Assembly (NCBI RefSeq): GCF_000276665.1
Contig: NW_004955448.1
Coordinates: 512,539 to 576,538 of the forward strand
Origin: Chinchilla lanigera
Lineage: Eukaryota; Chordata; Mammalia; Rodentia; Chinchillidae
Direction: 5' to 3'
Length of the DNA stretch: 64,000 bases
Shown here: piece after piece, positions 11,793-23,857 of the stretch
Position numbering within the stretch: the first letter of the stretch is position 1
How the letters are laid out: each line of letters starts with the position of its first letter
Notes under the pieces: model-generated
Databases searched by the model: none
Seen by the model: only the letters and a program-made list of their open reading frames with translations
Told to the model about the DNA's origin: nothing
Position numbers and translations under genes: made by a program

Positions 11793-12377
11793 AGCTGGTA
11801 ACATCTTTGCTAAACGACCTGACAGAGAAAACGGAGTCACAGCACCTCATGCCCAAGCCTTCTTCTGGAGCTGCCTTGGACAACTATGCCCTACGACCAT
11901 TGAGAGGACCAGAATAGAGCTGACATCATGTCCAGACTCTTCTGACCAAACCTTGTGCCTGGCAAGAGCTGTTTCTTTGAAAAATCGGTTTCCAAACGGG
12001 CTCTTTTCTGGAAATAGCCCGCACCAAGGGGACATCTTTTAGCAGTTCTTTTTCTGGAGGGAGGGGACATGTTTCTAATCGGCATGAAGTCACTATGAGC
12101 CAGTGACTCTCTATTCTCCTTCTCTATTCTGTGCTCAAACTCAGCGCCAACACTGTGGGCCTGAACGGGAGACCAGACAATAGCCACCAACCCCAAAGTT
12201 ACCTCTTCCAGCAAATTCTACAGGCGACCATCCTACAAACAAACTGGCTCAAGTGATTGCTCACAGTACTGTCAGCGTGAAGGGGACTGGTTCCACAGTG
12301 ACACCGTGACTGGGCCTGGCAACCCCTGGAGGTGTAGTGTAAGAAGAGTCCTGAAATCCACATTTTTGTCTTGCTTT

Positions 12378-12527
12378 ATTTGTTTGTTTGTTTTGCTCTT
12401 TTGAGACAGGATCTACACTTGAACTCACTACATAGCCCACACTGTCCTCAAACTCGCCATGACCCTCCTTCTTCTGCCTCCTGGAGTGCTGGGACTACAG
12501 GTGTGCCCCATCATCCCAGCTCCTTCT
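12378..12527 (-). repeat. B1 SINE, antisense, with TTTG tail
   Basis: A TTTG microsatellite tail (12,378-12,395) precedes GAGACAGGATCTACACTTGA and GTGCTGGGACTACAGGTGTG, the reverse complement of B1. Confidence 0.85.
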
Positions 12528-13884
12528 ATCCTGCTTTGTGGCAATTACTCTTCCCATTAAAAGGTACGTGACTGCTGTGTGACTGGAAGTGGAAAGAATT
12601 CTCTGGATCTTGGGATTATTTAGATAAGAGGGTGAAGTTATTGGGGACTATGAGAAACCAGTCATTGGTAGAGTTATTCACAGGTGCAACCCTCACTGCC
12701 ATGTCTCCAGAGTTGGTACTTAGAAGCAGACTTGGGACAATGTCACAGCTGGGAATTTTCTGCCCTCAAGAAATGCATCACTACAGCATAGCGTGGGTAC
12801 AACAGGAAGAGCAGGACTGGGACACCAGAAGAAACTCAGTAGAGCGTCAGAAGAAAGAGGGGCATCTCTATCTCCACTGCCTAGATCCCAGCCATGCCTG
12901 TTAAAGATTTTTACCTCAGAACACCAGGTTTACCTTTTAGCTTGTTGTACACAAGTATTATATGTCTAAGTTCATTTAACTGTGTGGTAGTTGGAGTAGA
13001 GCTACATAGCAGAAGAGGTAATCATTTTTCATGGTTGCTTTTGGCTGGTAGTGTCTTAAAGAGTTCTGGACTGGGTGAATCTGATTTGCATTTAGCAACT
13101 GAGATTCTGAAGCTGATAATGGCTGAAGCAAACAAGTAGCTTCCTTTACTGAATGTCACTTTGGTTTCTTCCTTCTGGCAAGTTGGATTTCCTCATATCT
13201 CCCACACTCCTTTTCACAGCCCTGGTTCCTTTCTTGTTGGCCCATGAGAACTGGCATTTAACCTCTACTCAAGGCTAGCAAAATTACCTAGAAACAAACC
13301 ACCACCTAGGACTATCCTTCATTCAGTGACTGCTTAGGATAAAGCAGCAGGTCATTCTGCCCATGACCAGCCAGACTTCTATGCTGAAATGTGGTTTTCT
13401 TTTTTATCACAGGCGGTTGTGTAACTGTGGAATTCTGTGGTGAGTGTGGTCACATACAGAACTTTGATAATGAGTATACCGCATTGCCCTGTGAGCTTAA
13501 CTGACCCTTTTCTATCAGTGAGTTCATGGCTATTTAGGGAAGGATTTCTCAGATGGATCTTTGGTCATTCCATGTCCCTTTGGCTTCCCGTTAGGAGGCC
13601 ATAGCCCTTCTCAGCAGCTCCTGGCATGTAATGTAGTCACAGGCAGAAGAAGAGGGAAATCTGACTCTAATCTGCTGGGAGATTTGATATAAAAGTCTAC
13701 AGTACTATGGGGAAGAGGCTTTTTTAATGGTGCAATGATTTAATTAACCCTTTCTTCTTGTTCTCTCACTACCTTGAATGATACAGAGAGAGAAAAACAT
13801 GCGATTTATTCACAGTGAAACTGAACCACAATAATAGAATTCTCCTTTAAAAAGATTGAAGAATGCAAGAAATTTAGAGAAGAC

Positions 13885-15840
13885 TGAATGCCACTACTCC
13901 TCAAACTCTATAAAGAAATTAAAAAAGAAGCAATACTTCCAAACTCGTTCCTGGAAACAAGTGTTACCCTGATACCAGAACACAGAAGGATTCAACCAAA
14001 AATGAGAACTACAGGCCATAATGAACACAGTTGCAAAACGTCCTTAATAAGATCCTGGCAGACAGAATAAAGCAAATCATCAAGAAGATTATACACCATG
14101 ACCAAGTGGGATTTATCCCAGGGATGCAGAATATGCAAATCAAAATTTAGTACACCAAATTAACAGAAGCAAAAGCAAAAATCACATGATCATCTCAATA
14201 GATGCAGAAAAAGTAATTGACAAAGTGCAAAACCCATTCATGGTAAAAACCCTACAGAAAATTGGAATAGAAAGTCCTTATCTCAGTCTGATAAAAGCCA
14301 GCTATGACAAATCAATAGCCAACATCATACTAAATGGACAAAAACCAAAAGCATTTTCACTGTAAAATCAGGAGCAAGACAAAGATATCCACCATCACCT
14401 TTCCTACTTAATATAGTTCTGGAACCATTAGCCAGAGCAATTAGACAAGAGCGAGAAATAAAAAGAATAAGAATAGGAAAGAAAGAAATTAAATTATCAT
14501 TACTTGGAGATGACATAATACTCTACATAGAAGACCCTAAGACTCTTAGATTTAATAACAAAATTTAGTAGTATAGCTGGATGCAAAGTCAACACTCAAA
14601 AATCAACAGCATTCTCCTTCATGAATAACTAACTTACTGAGAGAGAAACTAACTCACTGAGAGGGAAACAGTACCTTTCACAACAGCATCAAGAAAAATG
14701 AAATATTAAAAATCAATCTAATAAAGGAAGTAAAAGAACTTTACATTAAAAACTACAGTACTCTGAAAAAGGAGATGGAAGAAAATATCAGAAAAATGGA
14801 AATATATCTCTTGTTCTTGGATAGGCAGAACCACTATCCTGAAAATGGCCATATTTCTAAAACTGTTATACATATTTAATGCAATCCTAATCAAAATACC
14901 AACAGCATACTTCACAGAACTACAGAAAACAATCCTAAAATTTATTTGGAACCAAAAGAGCAAAAGCAATTCTGGGAAACAAGGGGAAGGCAAGGGGCAT
15001 TATAATCCCCAGCTTGAAATTATACTACAAAGGTGCCATCATAAAAACAACATGGTACTGACAAAAAAACATACCAAATGATCAAGGAATCAGACTAGAA
15101 GATGCAGAACCAATTCCAAACCCTCTCAGCCACCTTATCTTTGACAAAGAGGCCAAACATCTTCACTGGAAGAAAGATAGCATCTTTAATAAATGGTGCT
15201 GGAAAAATTGGCTTTCCACACATCAAAGACTAAAACTAGACCCATTCCTATAATAGTTAAAAGCATCATACCACAGCAATATATGTGTATCCATGTTTAT
15301 GGCAACACAATTTGTAATATGTAAATCTTGGAAACAGCTGTAGTGCCCATCATCAAAAGAATGGATAAAAAAATGTGGTTTTTATATATAATGGAGTACT
15401 ACTCTGCCATAAAGAATGATAATCTTGACATATTTTTAGGTAAATGGGTGCACCTTGAGATCATATTTTAAGTGAAATAAATCAGACATATATTTAAATA
15501 TCACATTATTTTTCTTGTGTGAGAAGCCAAAAGGGTAAATAAGGACCAAAATGGAGGACAGATATTGGCAAGTTGGAAGAAAATTTTCAAATGGGAGGGG
15601 GAATAAGGGAGCGGGGAGGGGAAAGGAAAGAGAGGGAATAAGAATTAAAAAATAAAAAAGAATGGAAGGAAAACAACAGAAATAAAGTTTTGTAAAGGGA
15701 ATGGGGAAGAAGGATTGAAGGGATGTGAGGGGAATGGGCAAAAAGAATTAAGATATATTATGTACAGGTACAAATTCCCTGTGATGAGTGTGATCGTTAT
15801 GTATGTGAAAAATGTACCAATAAAATTAATTTTTAAGAAA
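13885..15840 (+). mobile_element. 5'-truncated L1 retrotransposon (ORF2 reverse transcriptase to 3' end)
   Basis: The element starts inside ORF2 just before the reverse-transcriptase domain. Readable blocks include the [10 protein letters not shown] segment (14,103-14,130), I-I-S-I-D-A-E-K (14,191), and the catalytic block as [11 protein letters not shown] (14,507-14,540) instead of the usual A-D-D. Frameshifts and stops break the frame repeatedly, a 20-odd-bp duplication lies at 14,625-14,665, and ORF2 sequence jumps directly into 3' UTR near 15,250. The tail is purine-rich and ends with ACCAATAAAATTAATTTTT. Dead copy; boundaries are within a few tens of bases. Confidence 0.9.
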
Positions 15841-16697
15841 AAGATGAAAGAAAAACTTACTGGCTACACAGAACTTTAATGGGAGGCTTTCTTGAAACAG
15901 TCTCCCTTCTTGACATCCTCAGCCCCTCTTCTACCTATTTCTACTCTGTGCTGGGACATATACTCTGGATAGCTCTAAATGACTTGGTGTGCTGGATCTT
16001 AATTTATAGAGTGTATTTGAAAGAGGACATCTTAAAGAGGCCTGTGCTCTTGAAGGAAGAGCTTATTGCTACTCACAGTTCCTCGAGAAACAAGGGGGCA
16101 GTGTGCCACACAGAGCCATGTAGTGAGGAACCAAATTTGCTTGGAAGGCAGGAGCAGGAGCAAGTGGACAGATAGGACACAGCCACGCCTGGGATTTCTG
16201 TGTGAAAGGCAGGCAGGGTAAGTGGCTTAGGCTTGGCTAATTTGAATAATCCCTCAGGGCTTAGGGGTACACACGCTGTGCCTGGTTGCCAAGTTTGGAG
16301 AAAGCAAATATTTACTGGATGCATGAGAATTAGATAAGACAGGTTGTTGGGAGTCTATGAAAGATGAGCTCACCAACAAGTTCTTTACTGTCTCCAGAAA
16401 TTAGCTAGCTCTAGTGTTTTCTTGGCCAGAAAATGTTAAAACGCACATAAAATAAAAAATTATGCATACTTCATATTAAAATAACCTATATGTGACTATC
16501 TCTTCAGTTAGACTAGGTCAGTGATCTTCCCTGCTTCCAAAGAATCGTGAACACTTAGCATAGAACTTGTCACACAACTTGGTAAATATTAAAAGAATGA
16601 ATGAATGACTAGAATAATAGTTGCTAACATTTGTTAGATGATTACCTTGTAAAGGCAAAGTGCCAAGGACTTTTTATTTTATTTAAACTTTATAACA

Positions 16698-16791
16698 GGG
16701 GGTTGGGGATTTAGCTCAGTGGCATAGCGCCTGCCTGGCAAGCATAAGTTCTTGAGTTCGGTTCCTGGTACTGGAAAAAAAAAAAAAAAAC
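16698..16791 (+). mobile_element. ID SINE with target-site duplication
   Basis: Full-length ID body (GGGGATTTAGCTCAGTGGCA, then GAGTTCGGTTCCTGGTACTGG) with a 16-A tail. It is flanked by an exact 10-bp duplication, CTTTATAACA, at 16,688-16,697 and 16,792-16,801. A recent L1-driven insertion. Confidence 0.93.
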
Positions 16792-16817
16792 CTTTATAAC
16801 AACCTATTAATTAAGTA

Positions 16818-16925
16818 GGCGTATTAATTTTCTATTGCTGTTGTAACAAATTATGCAAATGCAGTGGCATAAAACAACCCAAATATATCTTACAGATCTG
16901 TATGTCAGAAATCTGGAACACAGAT
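16818..16925 (+). repeat. Ancient repeat start fragment
   Basis: TATTGCTGTTGTAACAAATT and GTGGCATAAAACAACCCAAA match a common old mammalian repeat also seen at 61,957. Family not assigned. Confidence 0.45.
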
Positions 16926-17306
16926 GAAATTTTACTGGTTTACAACCACTTTAATTTCTTGTATATTATTTGTAACTGCTTTTGGTTTACAAAGGCTGAG
17001 TACAGTACAACTATAACAGAGATTATACGGCCTGTAAGCCTAAATTGTTTAGTTTCTGGCCCTTTATAGAAAACATTTGCTGACTTCTGGCATACATGAT
17101 CTATACCACAGCTTTTCGTCTTGGCAAATGTCAACCTCCACCGATTCCACTGGGAGGAACAGTCCATGGGCTACAGTTGGTGAGTCAAATTGACATTACT
17201 GTGTATTTGTTTGCTGAGGACAAAATTATCACCTTTCCTGGTTACTTTGTTTGGTTCTGGAAATTAATTGTTATTTTCTTCACAGCACCATATTTTTTTC
17301 TCATTA

Positions 17307-17856
17307 AAAATTATGAAGGCAATACATCATCAGACATCAGCAATACAGTTATAGCAGCTATTCATATATATATTTATATTTTGTGTCCCTTCTTTCTTTT
17401 TCTTATGAACAGTTAATGATTACAATTTTTTATGTTCTGATCAATTGTGCATGCTTGTGTCTGGTGGTCTGAGCAACTGATTTGAAGGTAACAATATGCA
17501 ATGGAATTACAATGGTGAACTCCTACCATCTTGTCTAGTGAAGCTCTGTATTATCTCTACTGTTTTATCGAAGAATTATTTTCTTATTCCCTATAACGGT
17601 TTGAGCAGTCTTTCATTCTTACATTGGGTAATCTGAGCAATGTAGTTGAGGATAGCAATATGTAATGTAACAACCACTGTTGATTCGTATTAATTTGTCT
17701 TGAGACCCTGTATCACTTTGAATGTTCTTGCTCTGATTTGTTTATGTTCGTGATACTGCTATGATGCTACTGTTCTATTTGTTCGTTTGTTTGTTTCTCA
17801 TTTACCACTCTCTTTAAAATAAAAAAAAATAAAAAAAATAAAAATTACGAAGGCAA
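17307..17856 (+). mobile_element. L1 3' UTR insertion with 5' inversion (twin priming)
   Basis: A 16-bp direct repeat with one mismatch (AAAATTATGAAGGCAA at 17,307 and AAAATTACGAAGGCAA at 17,841) brackets the insert. The right part (about 17,405-17,840) is L1 3' UTR in sense orientation ending in an A-rich tail with AATAAAAA. The left part (about 17,323-17,404) is a neighbouring part of the same 3' UTR in antisense, as comparison with the 22 kb element shows. Inverted 5' segment, sense 3' segment, tail and duplication together are the signature of twin priming. Confidence 0.8.
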
Positions 17857-18852
17857 ATCAGTGAACTCCTCTGGCTTTGGCGTTTGCACAAGAGATAACC
17901 AGGGAATCAACCAATTCACTGCTAAAACTCTGAAGGGGTAAGGCAAGATTGTTCACTACCATCACAGCTGACAACATCTACCAAAAAATAAAGGAAGCAG
18001 AATCAAGTTTTAGGCCTTGCAAGCAAGGAACACAATGTTACAGACTTCCGGCCTTGTCTGAAGAAAACTTGTAACCTCCCTCATTAGAGGTGAAATCTAA
18101 GTAGAACAACAAACTTCTGAAAGGGATTTTAGACACATTCTTCAGCAGATTTAGCTGTATTTGAAATTTTAATTAAAAAAGAGAGCTCTGTTTTTAATTA
18201 GAATTCCCCGGCATTGGAATTGCCAGGCAGGGAAATCTAAAAGAGTTTGTGTTTCACAGTTAGGTCTTTATCCTCCAGCAGCTTTCAGTGGGGAGTCTTT
18301 GTTTATCTTCGTTTTGTTTTGGGGTTAAATCTCTATGTAGATTCTTGTTCTAGGCAGAGTGTCCCAAAGTAAACTTGAGTTCAAATAGAGAATCTGTATT
18401 TGTTAAAAATGCAAATGACCTTGAACTCCACTGTGGAAGGCATATGTACATGTATATGTTTAGTTCTCACTGATAATGGAATTTTAAAACTCCATACTTA
18501 GTTTTCTGTAACCCAAATTCTATTCACTGAAATGAAGTACAGGTATGATTATATAATTAGATGTATTTTCCAATTCACAGTGACATGTAAAAAATTTTCA
18601 CAATCTAAGATATCATCATGTAATAATTTATTTTGCTCTTGAAAATGCAAGCCTACGTAGGATTAAAAACTAAGCAGTATTTAGATTTCTTATTGAAACT
18701 TTACACAAAATAAATTCTTTTCAAATACAAGAATAACCCCTTTCTTGCTTCCATTATAATTTCTAGGAGAAGATGAGTTAAAAAACCGTGACTGGATTAA
18801 AATTTACCTTAACCATATCTACAGTCAAATAGTAAAACTGAGATATACTCTT

Positions 18853-18950
18853 TTTTTGTTTGTTTGTTTGTTTTCTAGTACCCGGAATCATACTCATGAC
18901 CTTGCGCTTGCCAGGCAGGCGCTGTACCGCTGAGCTAAATCCCCAGCCCC
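18853..18950 (-). mobile_element. ID SINE, antisense, with target-site duplication
   Basis: Tail (as TTTG repeats on the plus strand) and an intact ID body in antisense, flanked by an exact 13-bp duplication GAGATATACTCTT at 18,840-18,852 and 18,951-18,963. Confidence 0.94.
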
Positions 18951-19009
18951 GAGATATACTCTTCTGCCTACTAATCTTAATTGTCATCTCTACTGGATTA
19001 AGAGAATCC

Positions 19010-19332
19010 TGGAGAGGTGATTGGATTTATGGAGGCACATAAGTGAGTGGGTGATTAGGAGGTGGGCCTACTTGGAGGAAGTGGGTATTGTGGCTTTAGA
19101 GACTGTGTCTCCTCCTTGAGCTTTTTCTGTCTGGCTCTTCCCCTTTTCTATGCTGCTGGCCACCATGAGTTGAGCAGCTGTTCTCCGCCAGGCCCTTCTA
19201 CCATGTTTCTGCCTTGGAGCCAGCCAAACATAGACTAACACTCTGAAACCGTGAGCCAAAATAAACCTCTCCTTTAAACTGTGGGTGCTGGATATTTGTC
19301 CACGCAACAAGAAAGTTGACAATATAACACAC
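19010..19332 (+). mobile_element. LTR-type repeat (MaLR-like), second copy
   Basis: Shares with the 3,386 element the blocks GAGCCAAAATAAACCTCTCC, ACCATGAGTTGAGCAGCTG-like and a terminal TGACAATATAACACA. Incomplete at its 5' end. No coding part. Confidence 0.6.
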
Positions 19333-19509
19333 AAAAGTCCCTTGAGATAGGACTAGTTCTATTAGGGATCTGCCAAGTCAATGTTGAATCTCTCCTAAGA
19401 TAAGTAAATGAAGTATATGTAAATAGAGCCTTTTAAAATAGACTTATTTATGGATAACCAGAAAGTACACAATAAAGCTATAGAAGTATTAGGCAGCATA
19501 GTCTAGGCT

Positions 19510-19620
19510 TTCTTTTCTGGTTGCACTTCCACCTGTGTGATCTTAGTCAATTTGTTTACATTTTCTGAGCTTCTATTTCCTCATACACATAAAATAGGGA
19601 TTTAGAACTTGCATGACTTG
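19510..19620 (+). repeat. MIR SINE fragment
   Basis: TGTGTGATCTTAGTCAATTT and GAGCTTCTATTTCCTCATAC fit the central and 3' MIR core. Confidence 0.7.
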
Positions 19621-20239
19621 CTGCATCCAAGCTTTTGGTGTTACATTACTTGGGCCACATTACCTGGTGTTGCACTACCAGGTGAAGTGAGTGACTCTGT
19701 CAGTGTTAAACATTATTTTGCCAGAGTTCTGAATCAAAACCTTATGATGATCCTATCGAAAAATGTCAGTCATTAAATATCTAATTTATTTATTCTATGT
19801 ATATTTTAGTGAAAATAATTTGTGCTATGAAATGTGACAAAACTTTAAATTCCAGTTTGGAGCCTTCTAATTTGTAGGTTACATGTGCCTCCTCCTGCTC
19901 CCAAAGCTGTTTGTATTGGCTCAACTGAGTCTTCATTCTAGTCTTGTGGTAAAGTTCTTTTGCTAACCCTTTACAGTTCTATATCTTGCCCTTCCAGAGG
20001 CTGACATTAACTTTTCCAAGCACCTGTGACACAGTCTTCCTTCCCACTAACAACCCAATTCCTAGCCTCCCTTTTTCCAAATCTTTAACAGTCTACCAAT
20101 CCTAATTCTCACCTTTCAGCACACCGCACAGTGCCTGGCACACTGCAGCAGGTACTCAGAGGTGTTTATGGAATGCATTTTTTCTTGACTAATCAGAGCA
20201 CAGGACTGACTCACAAATGCTCTGGATAGGCGATTCATG

Positions 20240-20337
20240 GTTTTTTTTTTTGGTCCGGGAACCGAACTCACGACCTTGCGCTTGCCAGGCAGGAGCTTTG
20301 CCGCTGAGCTTTGCCGCTGAGCTAATTCCCCAGCCCC
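20240..20337 (-). mobile_element. ID SINE, antisense, with internal 13-bp duplication
   Basis: Antisense ID body flanked by an exact 10-bp duplication GCGATTCATG (20,230-20,239 and 20,338-20,347). Inside, GAGCTTTGCCGCT is repeated back to back (about 20,293-20,319), so the tRNA-derived 5' half containing the A-box region is partly doubled. This is unlike the other ID copies. Confidence 0.92.
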
Positions 20338-22039
20338 GCGATTCATGTTGATACCACCATCAGCTCCCTCTTTCTGCACAAAAACCTTGGGGATTTTCTT
20401 TTTCCCAAAGCAGTTTCCTAGCTGAACTGGAACAACATTGGAATAGTTTGTTTTTGTTCCATGTGGAAAATTACAATGTAGTCTTGAATTTTTAAAGATA
20501 ACTCAGAGTATTGGATCAGAGCTGAGAAATATTAAAGGACTTCAGAAGTCAAAGGTGGAAAGTGTGGGAGTTGCTATTTTAAATTTTGAGTCATCTGTCC
20601 TAAGTATGTAGGCAGTGACTTATCCTTTTACTTAATGTGCATGCCACTTAAACAAAATACATTGAACAATTTTATCATCGTTGACTTATGAAAAATGATT
20701 TTATCTAAAGAATTGAATTATCTGTAATTTTATGAGTTCCTTCTGTAGAAAACATATTTTAATAAACATAAGTTATGTATAGGAAAACACACACTTCATT
20801 TTATTTTTTGATCAACCACATTAAAACAAAAGCTTATTGTTTCCCCCTCATACTGGTGGAGGATGCTAGGACCTGCAAGGCCTGTTTATTGATGAGGGTG
20901 ATTTTCTCTCTAACAGACTGAAGATCCCTTCATTTTTTGCTGTAACCTCTCATCCCAGTCAAAAGCGTCAGCTATAAAATTTATTTTAAATCTTCTTTCT
21001 ATTTGGAGGCAGAAGGAATCAGTAACTCTAAAACTCTGAAACAGAGAGTTTTGAGATGAAATAAATACTAAATTCCCTCCTCAGATTTGTGCTATAATTC
21101 CTAACATCAGAGACCTAAAGGCCAGGGTCTCTTTATCATCCTTCCCTACTCACCCTGGCAATTCTCTTTTCAGACTGTGCTTGTTTTTTCTTTTCCATAA
21201 AGTGTTTGCCTTTTTGTATGGGTGACAATAGAATCTAAAAGGTCAAATTGTGTTATTTATCTTCATGCCCTGGGCTAGAATCCTAGAGAAAACAAACATC
21301 CTGCCATTACTAAAGACCGAGGCCCGCTCAAAAGTGGGAGGGGCCAGAGAGCACAGGAGTCTCTCCCCATCCGGGAGACAGCTCTAGAGGCAGATGAAAA
21401 GCCAGGAGGAGTACAAGTCTCTCATTGGCATATAAATTTGTTTTCCAACCATGCTGACATACACAGGAATATCAGGACTCAAATAGGAGTTAGGTGTAAG
21501 AAAATGTCTTGGGACCTATGGAAATTGGACAGTGGATTCTTTGGAGTGGTTTCCTAACTGATCCATCAAGGGGAGAAGATAGAACTGTAGCTTTCCAATC
21601 TTGGACAGAAAACGGAGGAAGATATTTACATTTAAACACAGCAGTCCCTCTCCTTACTATAAAAGAGCATTCTGGGTTTTGTTTTAATTTCGTTGAGATT
21701 ATTCCTACACATTACTTCTAAGGCCCATCCAGATCTGGAATTCTTAATTTCTAAGGGCAAGTATCCGAGTAATTTGAAACTGACCACATTAACTCTCTGG
21801 GGTCTCTATTTTTCCAAGGAACAAAACTTGAAGCAGTTTTCTTTTTCCAGTAAAAATACCTCTCAAAACACACAAATCAAAGTCAGAATTATTAATTTGT
21901 TTCATCAAGGTGAAGGTTGAGAATATCCTCCATGTGCACAACCTTTCATGGCTGAGGAAAAGAAGTACTACCTGAAAACCAATCTTCTACTATGTACAGT
22001 TATTTTCCACTTTCATTTCTTTTTGTTTGAGTCCTGAAT

Positions 22040-22800
22040 ACATTATCATCATTTTTCTATTTTAAAGAGAAAAAAAATAACAAAATAACAACAATGAAGA
22101 CAAAAAGCAATACAAAAACAATAAAAACAATACAGGAACTCAAAACAAGATGATAGGAATTAACAAGGGTTGTTATATTACATATTGTTATCTTCAACGA
22201 AGTTGCTCAGATTACCAGATGTAAGAATGCAAGATTGATCAAACAATTAAAGATAAAAACAAGTAATAAAAAATTAGAAACCATACAGAGTTCCACTAAA
22301 TAAGATGGTAGGAATTCAGCAATGGTTGTTCTATTGCATGTTGTTGTCCTCAGATTAGTTGTTCCAATTACCAGATATAAGCATGCAAAATTGGTCAAGA
22401 GAAAAAAAATTTAAACATTAACTATTTTTTCAATAAATCAATAGACATCAGGAATACACTTATCTCAGCTAACCTTGTATATACATGTATACTCCTTTTC
22501 TTTTTTTAATTTTAAAGGGAAAATATCAAAAACAAAATAACAAAAATAAAGGCATAAACAAAACAACATAAAAACAATACAAATGATACAGAATTTCAAA
22601 ACAAAGTGATAGGAAATTAACAACGGTTGTTATATTATATATTATCTTCAAAGTAGTTACTCAGAACCAGAAATAAGCATGTAAGATTGATCAAACAATT
22701 ACACATTAACTGTTCCTTTCAATGAACCAATAGCTATTAGCAGTACAATTATCTTAGCTATCTTGTATAAATAAGTATACCTATTTTTTCCTTTACTTCT
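22040..22800 (-). repeat. L1 3' UTR with tandem units
   Basis: Minus-strand L1 3' UTR made of related units. The landmark AAGATGATAGGAATT occurs near 22,147, 22,302 and, as AAAGTGATAGGAAATT, near 22,603, giving spacings of about 155 and 301 (456 in total). The preceding A-rich block (ACAAAATAACAA...) also recurs at 22,085 and 22,530. So there is a 456-bp unit with an inner 155-bp unit. The same sequence appears at 17.3, 26.9 and 63.8 kb. Confidence 0.75.
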
Positions 22801-23760
22801 TTTTTTTTTTTACTCTTTTCCCTCATCCCAGTTGTTCTTTCCTATTTGAGCAGTTTCTTTCCCTTTCACAATATCTATTGTACTTTTTCAGATTTTATTT
22901 ACTCTTTCAGTCTCTTATACCAAGGAGGGAATATGATGTTTGCATATGTGCGTCTGATTTATTTCACTTATAAGTATGGTCTCTAGTGGTATCCATTTAC
23001 CTATAAAAAAGAGCATATTTTAAAACTTTTCATATGCTTCATAACTTCTGTAGTTTCTTTTACCATTGATTTGTCATTTCACTGCACTGTGACCTGATAA
23101 TCTGTGTGGGATATATTTAATTCATTTGCATTTACTTCAGCCTATTTTATGGGATAGTATGTGGTCTACTTTGGAGAAAGCTTCATGTGCTGCCGAGAAG
23201 AATGCACATTCTGTTGTTGTTAGTTGGAATACCCTGTAAATATCTATTAAGTCTATTTGTTTGAAGGTATAGTTCAACTCTGACATTTCTTTGTTGATTT
23301 TTTTTTGTCTAGTTGATCTGTCTGTGAAAGAGGTGTATTGAGATCCTCAATTATAATTGTGCTGATGTTCATCTGATCTTTTATGTCCAGTGGTGTTTAT
23401 TTTAGGAAGTTGGGTATCCCAGCTTTTGGTGCATACATATTTAAAATCATTATCTTCTCCTGTTGAATTGTTCATTTCTCTGCCCATACTTTTGATAGAA
23501 GTTTTAGTCTTCTGAATTCCTTTTTTGGACTCTAGTATTTTCCTGTGCTGGACATTTATATTTTGCATTGTTCTGTTTTGCTCTTTTAGCTCTTTATTAG
23601 TGTCTTCTGTAGTCTTGCTGGTCATGTTGTTTATTAGACCCAATGTCATTTTACTCATATCATCTGTGAGTTTGGCAAATGCTTTTGTGATCTATTTTGT
23701 TATCTCCCAAAATATCATTGCAGATAATTCAGTTGTGTATCTTTGGTTTCCTTCCCTTTG
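22801..23760 (-). mobile_element. L1 remnant: 3' UTR start, ORF2 endonuclease part, ORF1-like part
   Basis: Antisense reading gives 3' UTR sequence shared with the 15.4 kb element (AAGTGAAATAAATCAGAC), then at 23,050-23,470 the ORF2 endonuclease region, including I-L-N-M-Y-A-P-K-A-G-I-P (cf. the conserved N-I-Y-A-P motif). Upstream of that, 23,475-23,660 reads on the minus strand as a charged, coiled-coil-like stretch (T-N-K-E-L-K-E-Q-N-R-T-M) that may be ORF1. Reverse transcriptase is missing, so the element has a large internal deletion. Confidence 0.7.
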
Positions 23761-23857
23761 ATGCTCCATGGATCAGTTTTGGGGGAGTTGGGAGTTTTGG
23801 GAGGCATTTGCTTTTACTCATCTTCTCATTTTTCTAGTTTGTTTGTGATTGGTTTCT

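Larger units (their letters stand above)
10301..13884. other. Intergenic sequence upstream of CP
   Basis: No exon recognised. Contains a B1 fragment (10.87 kb), an L2-like piece (11.35 kb), an ID (11.71 kb) and an antisense B1 (12.38 kb). The 11.83-12.35 kb part is locally GC-richer without an identifiable element; its open frames lack homology I recognise. Confidence 0.6.

Noticed and set aside
13888..14070. Open frames in 13.9-15.1 kb as genes
   Set aside because: They are pieces of a broken L1 ORF2.
22040..22800. CRISPR-like or satellite array
   Set aside because: The repeats are few, long, diverged and part of an L1 3' UTR in a vertebrate genome.
23347..23658. Minus-strand 103-codon frame as a small coiled-coil gene
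   Set aside because: It lies inside an L1; part of it reads the endonuclease region in the wrong frame.
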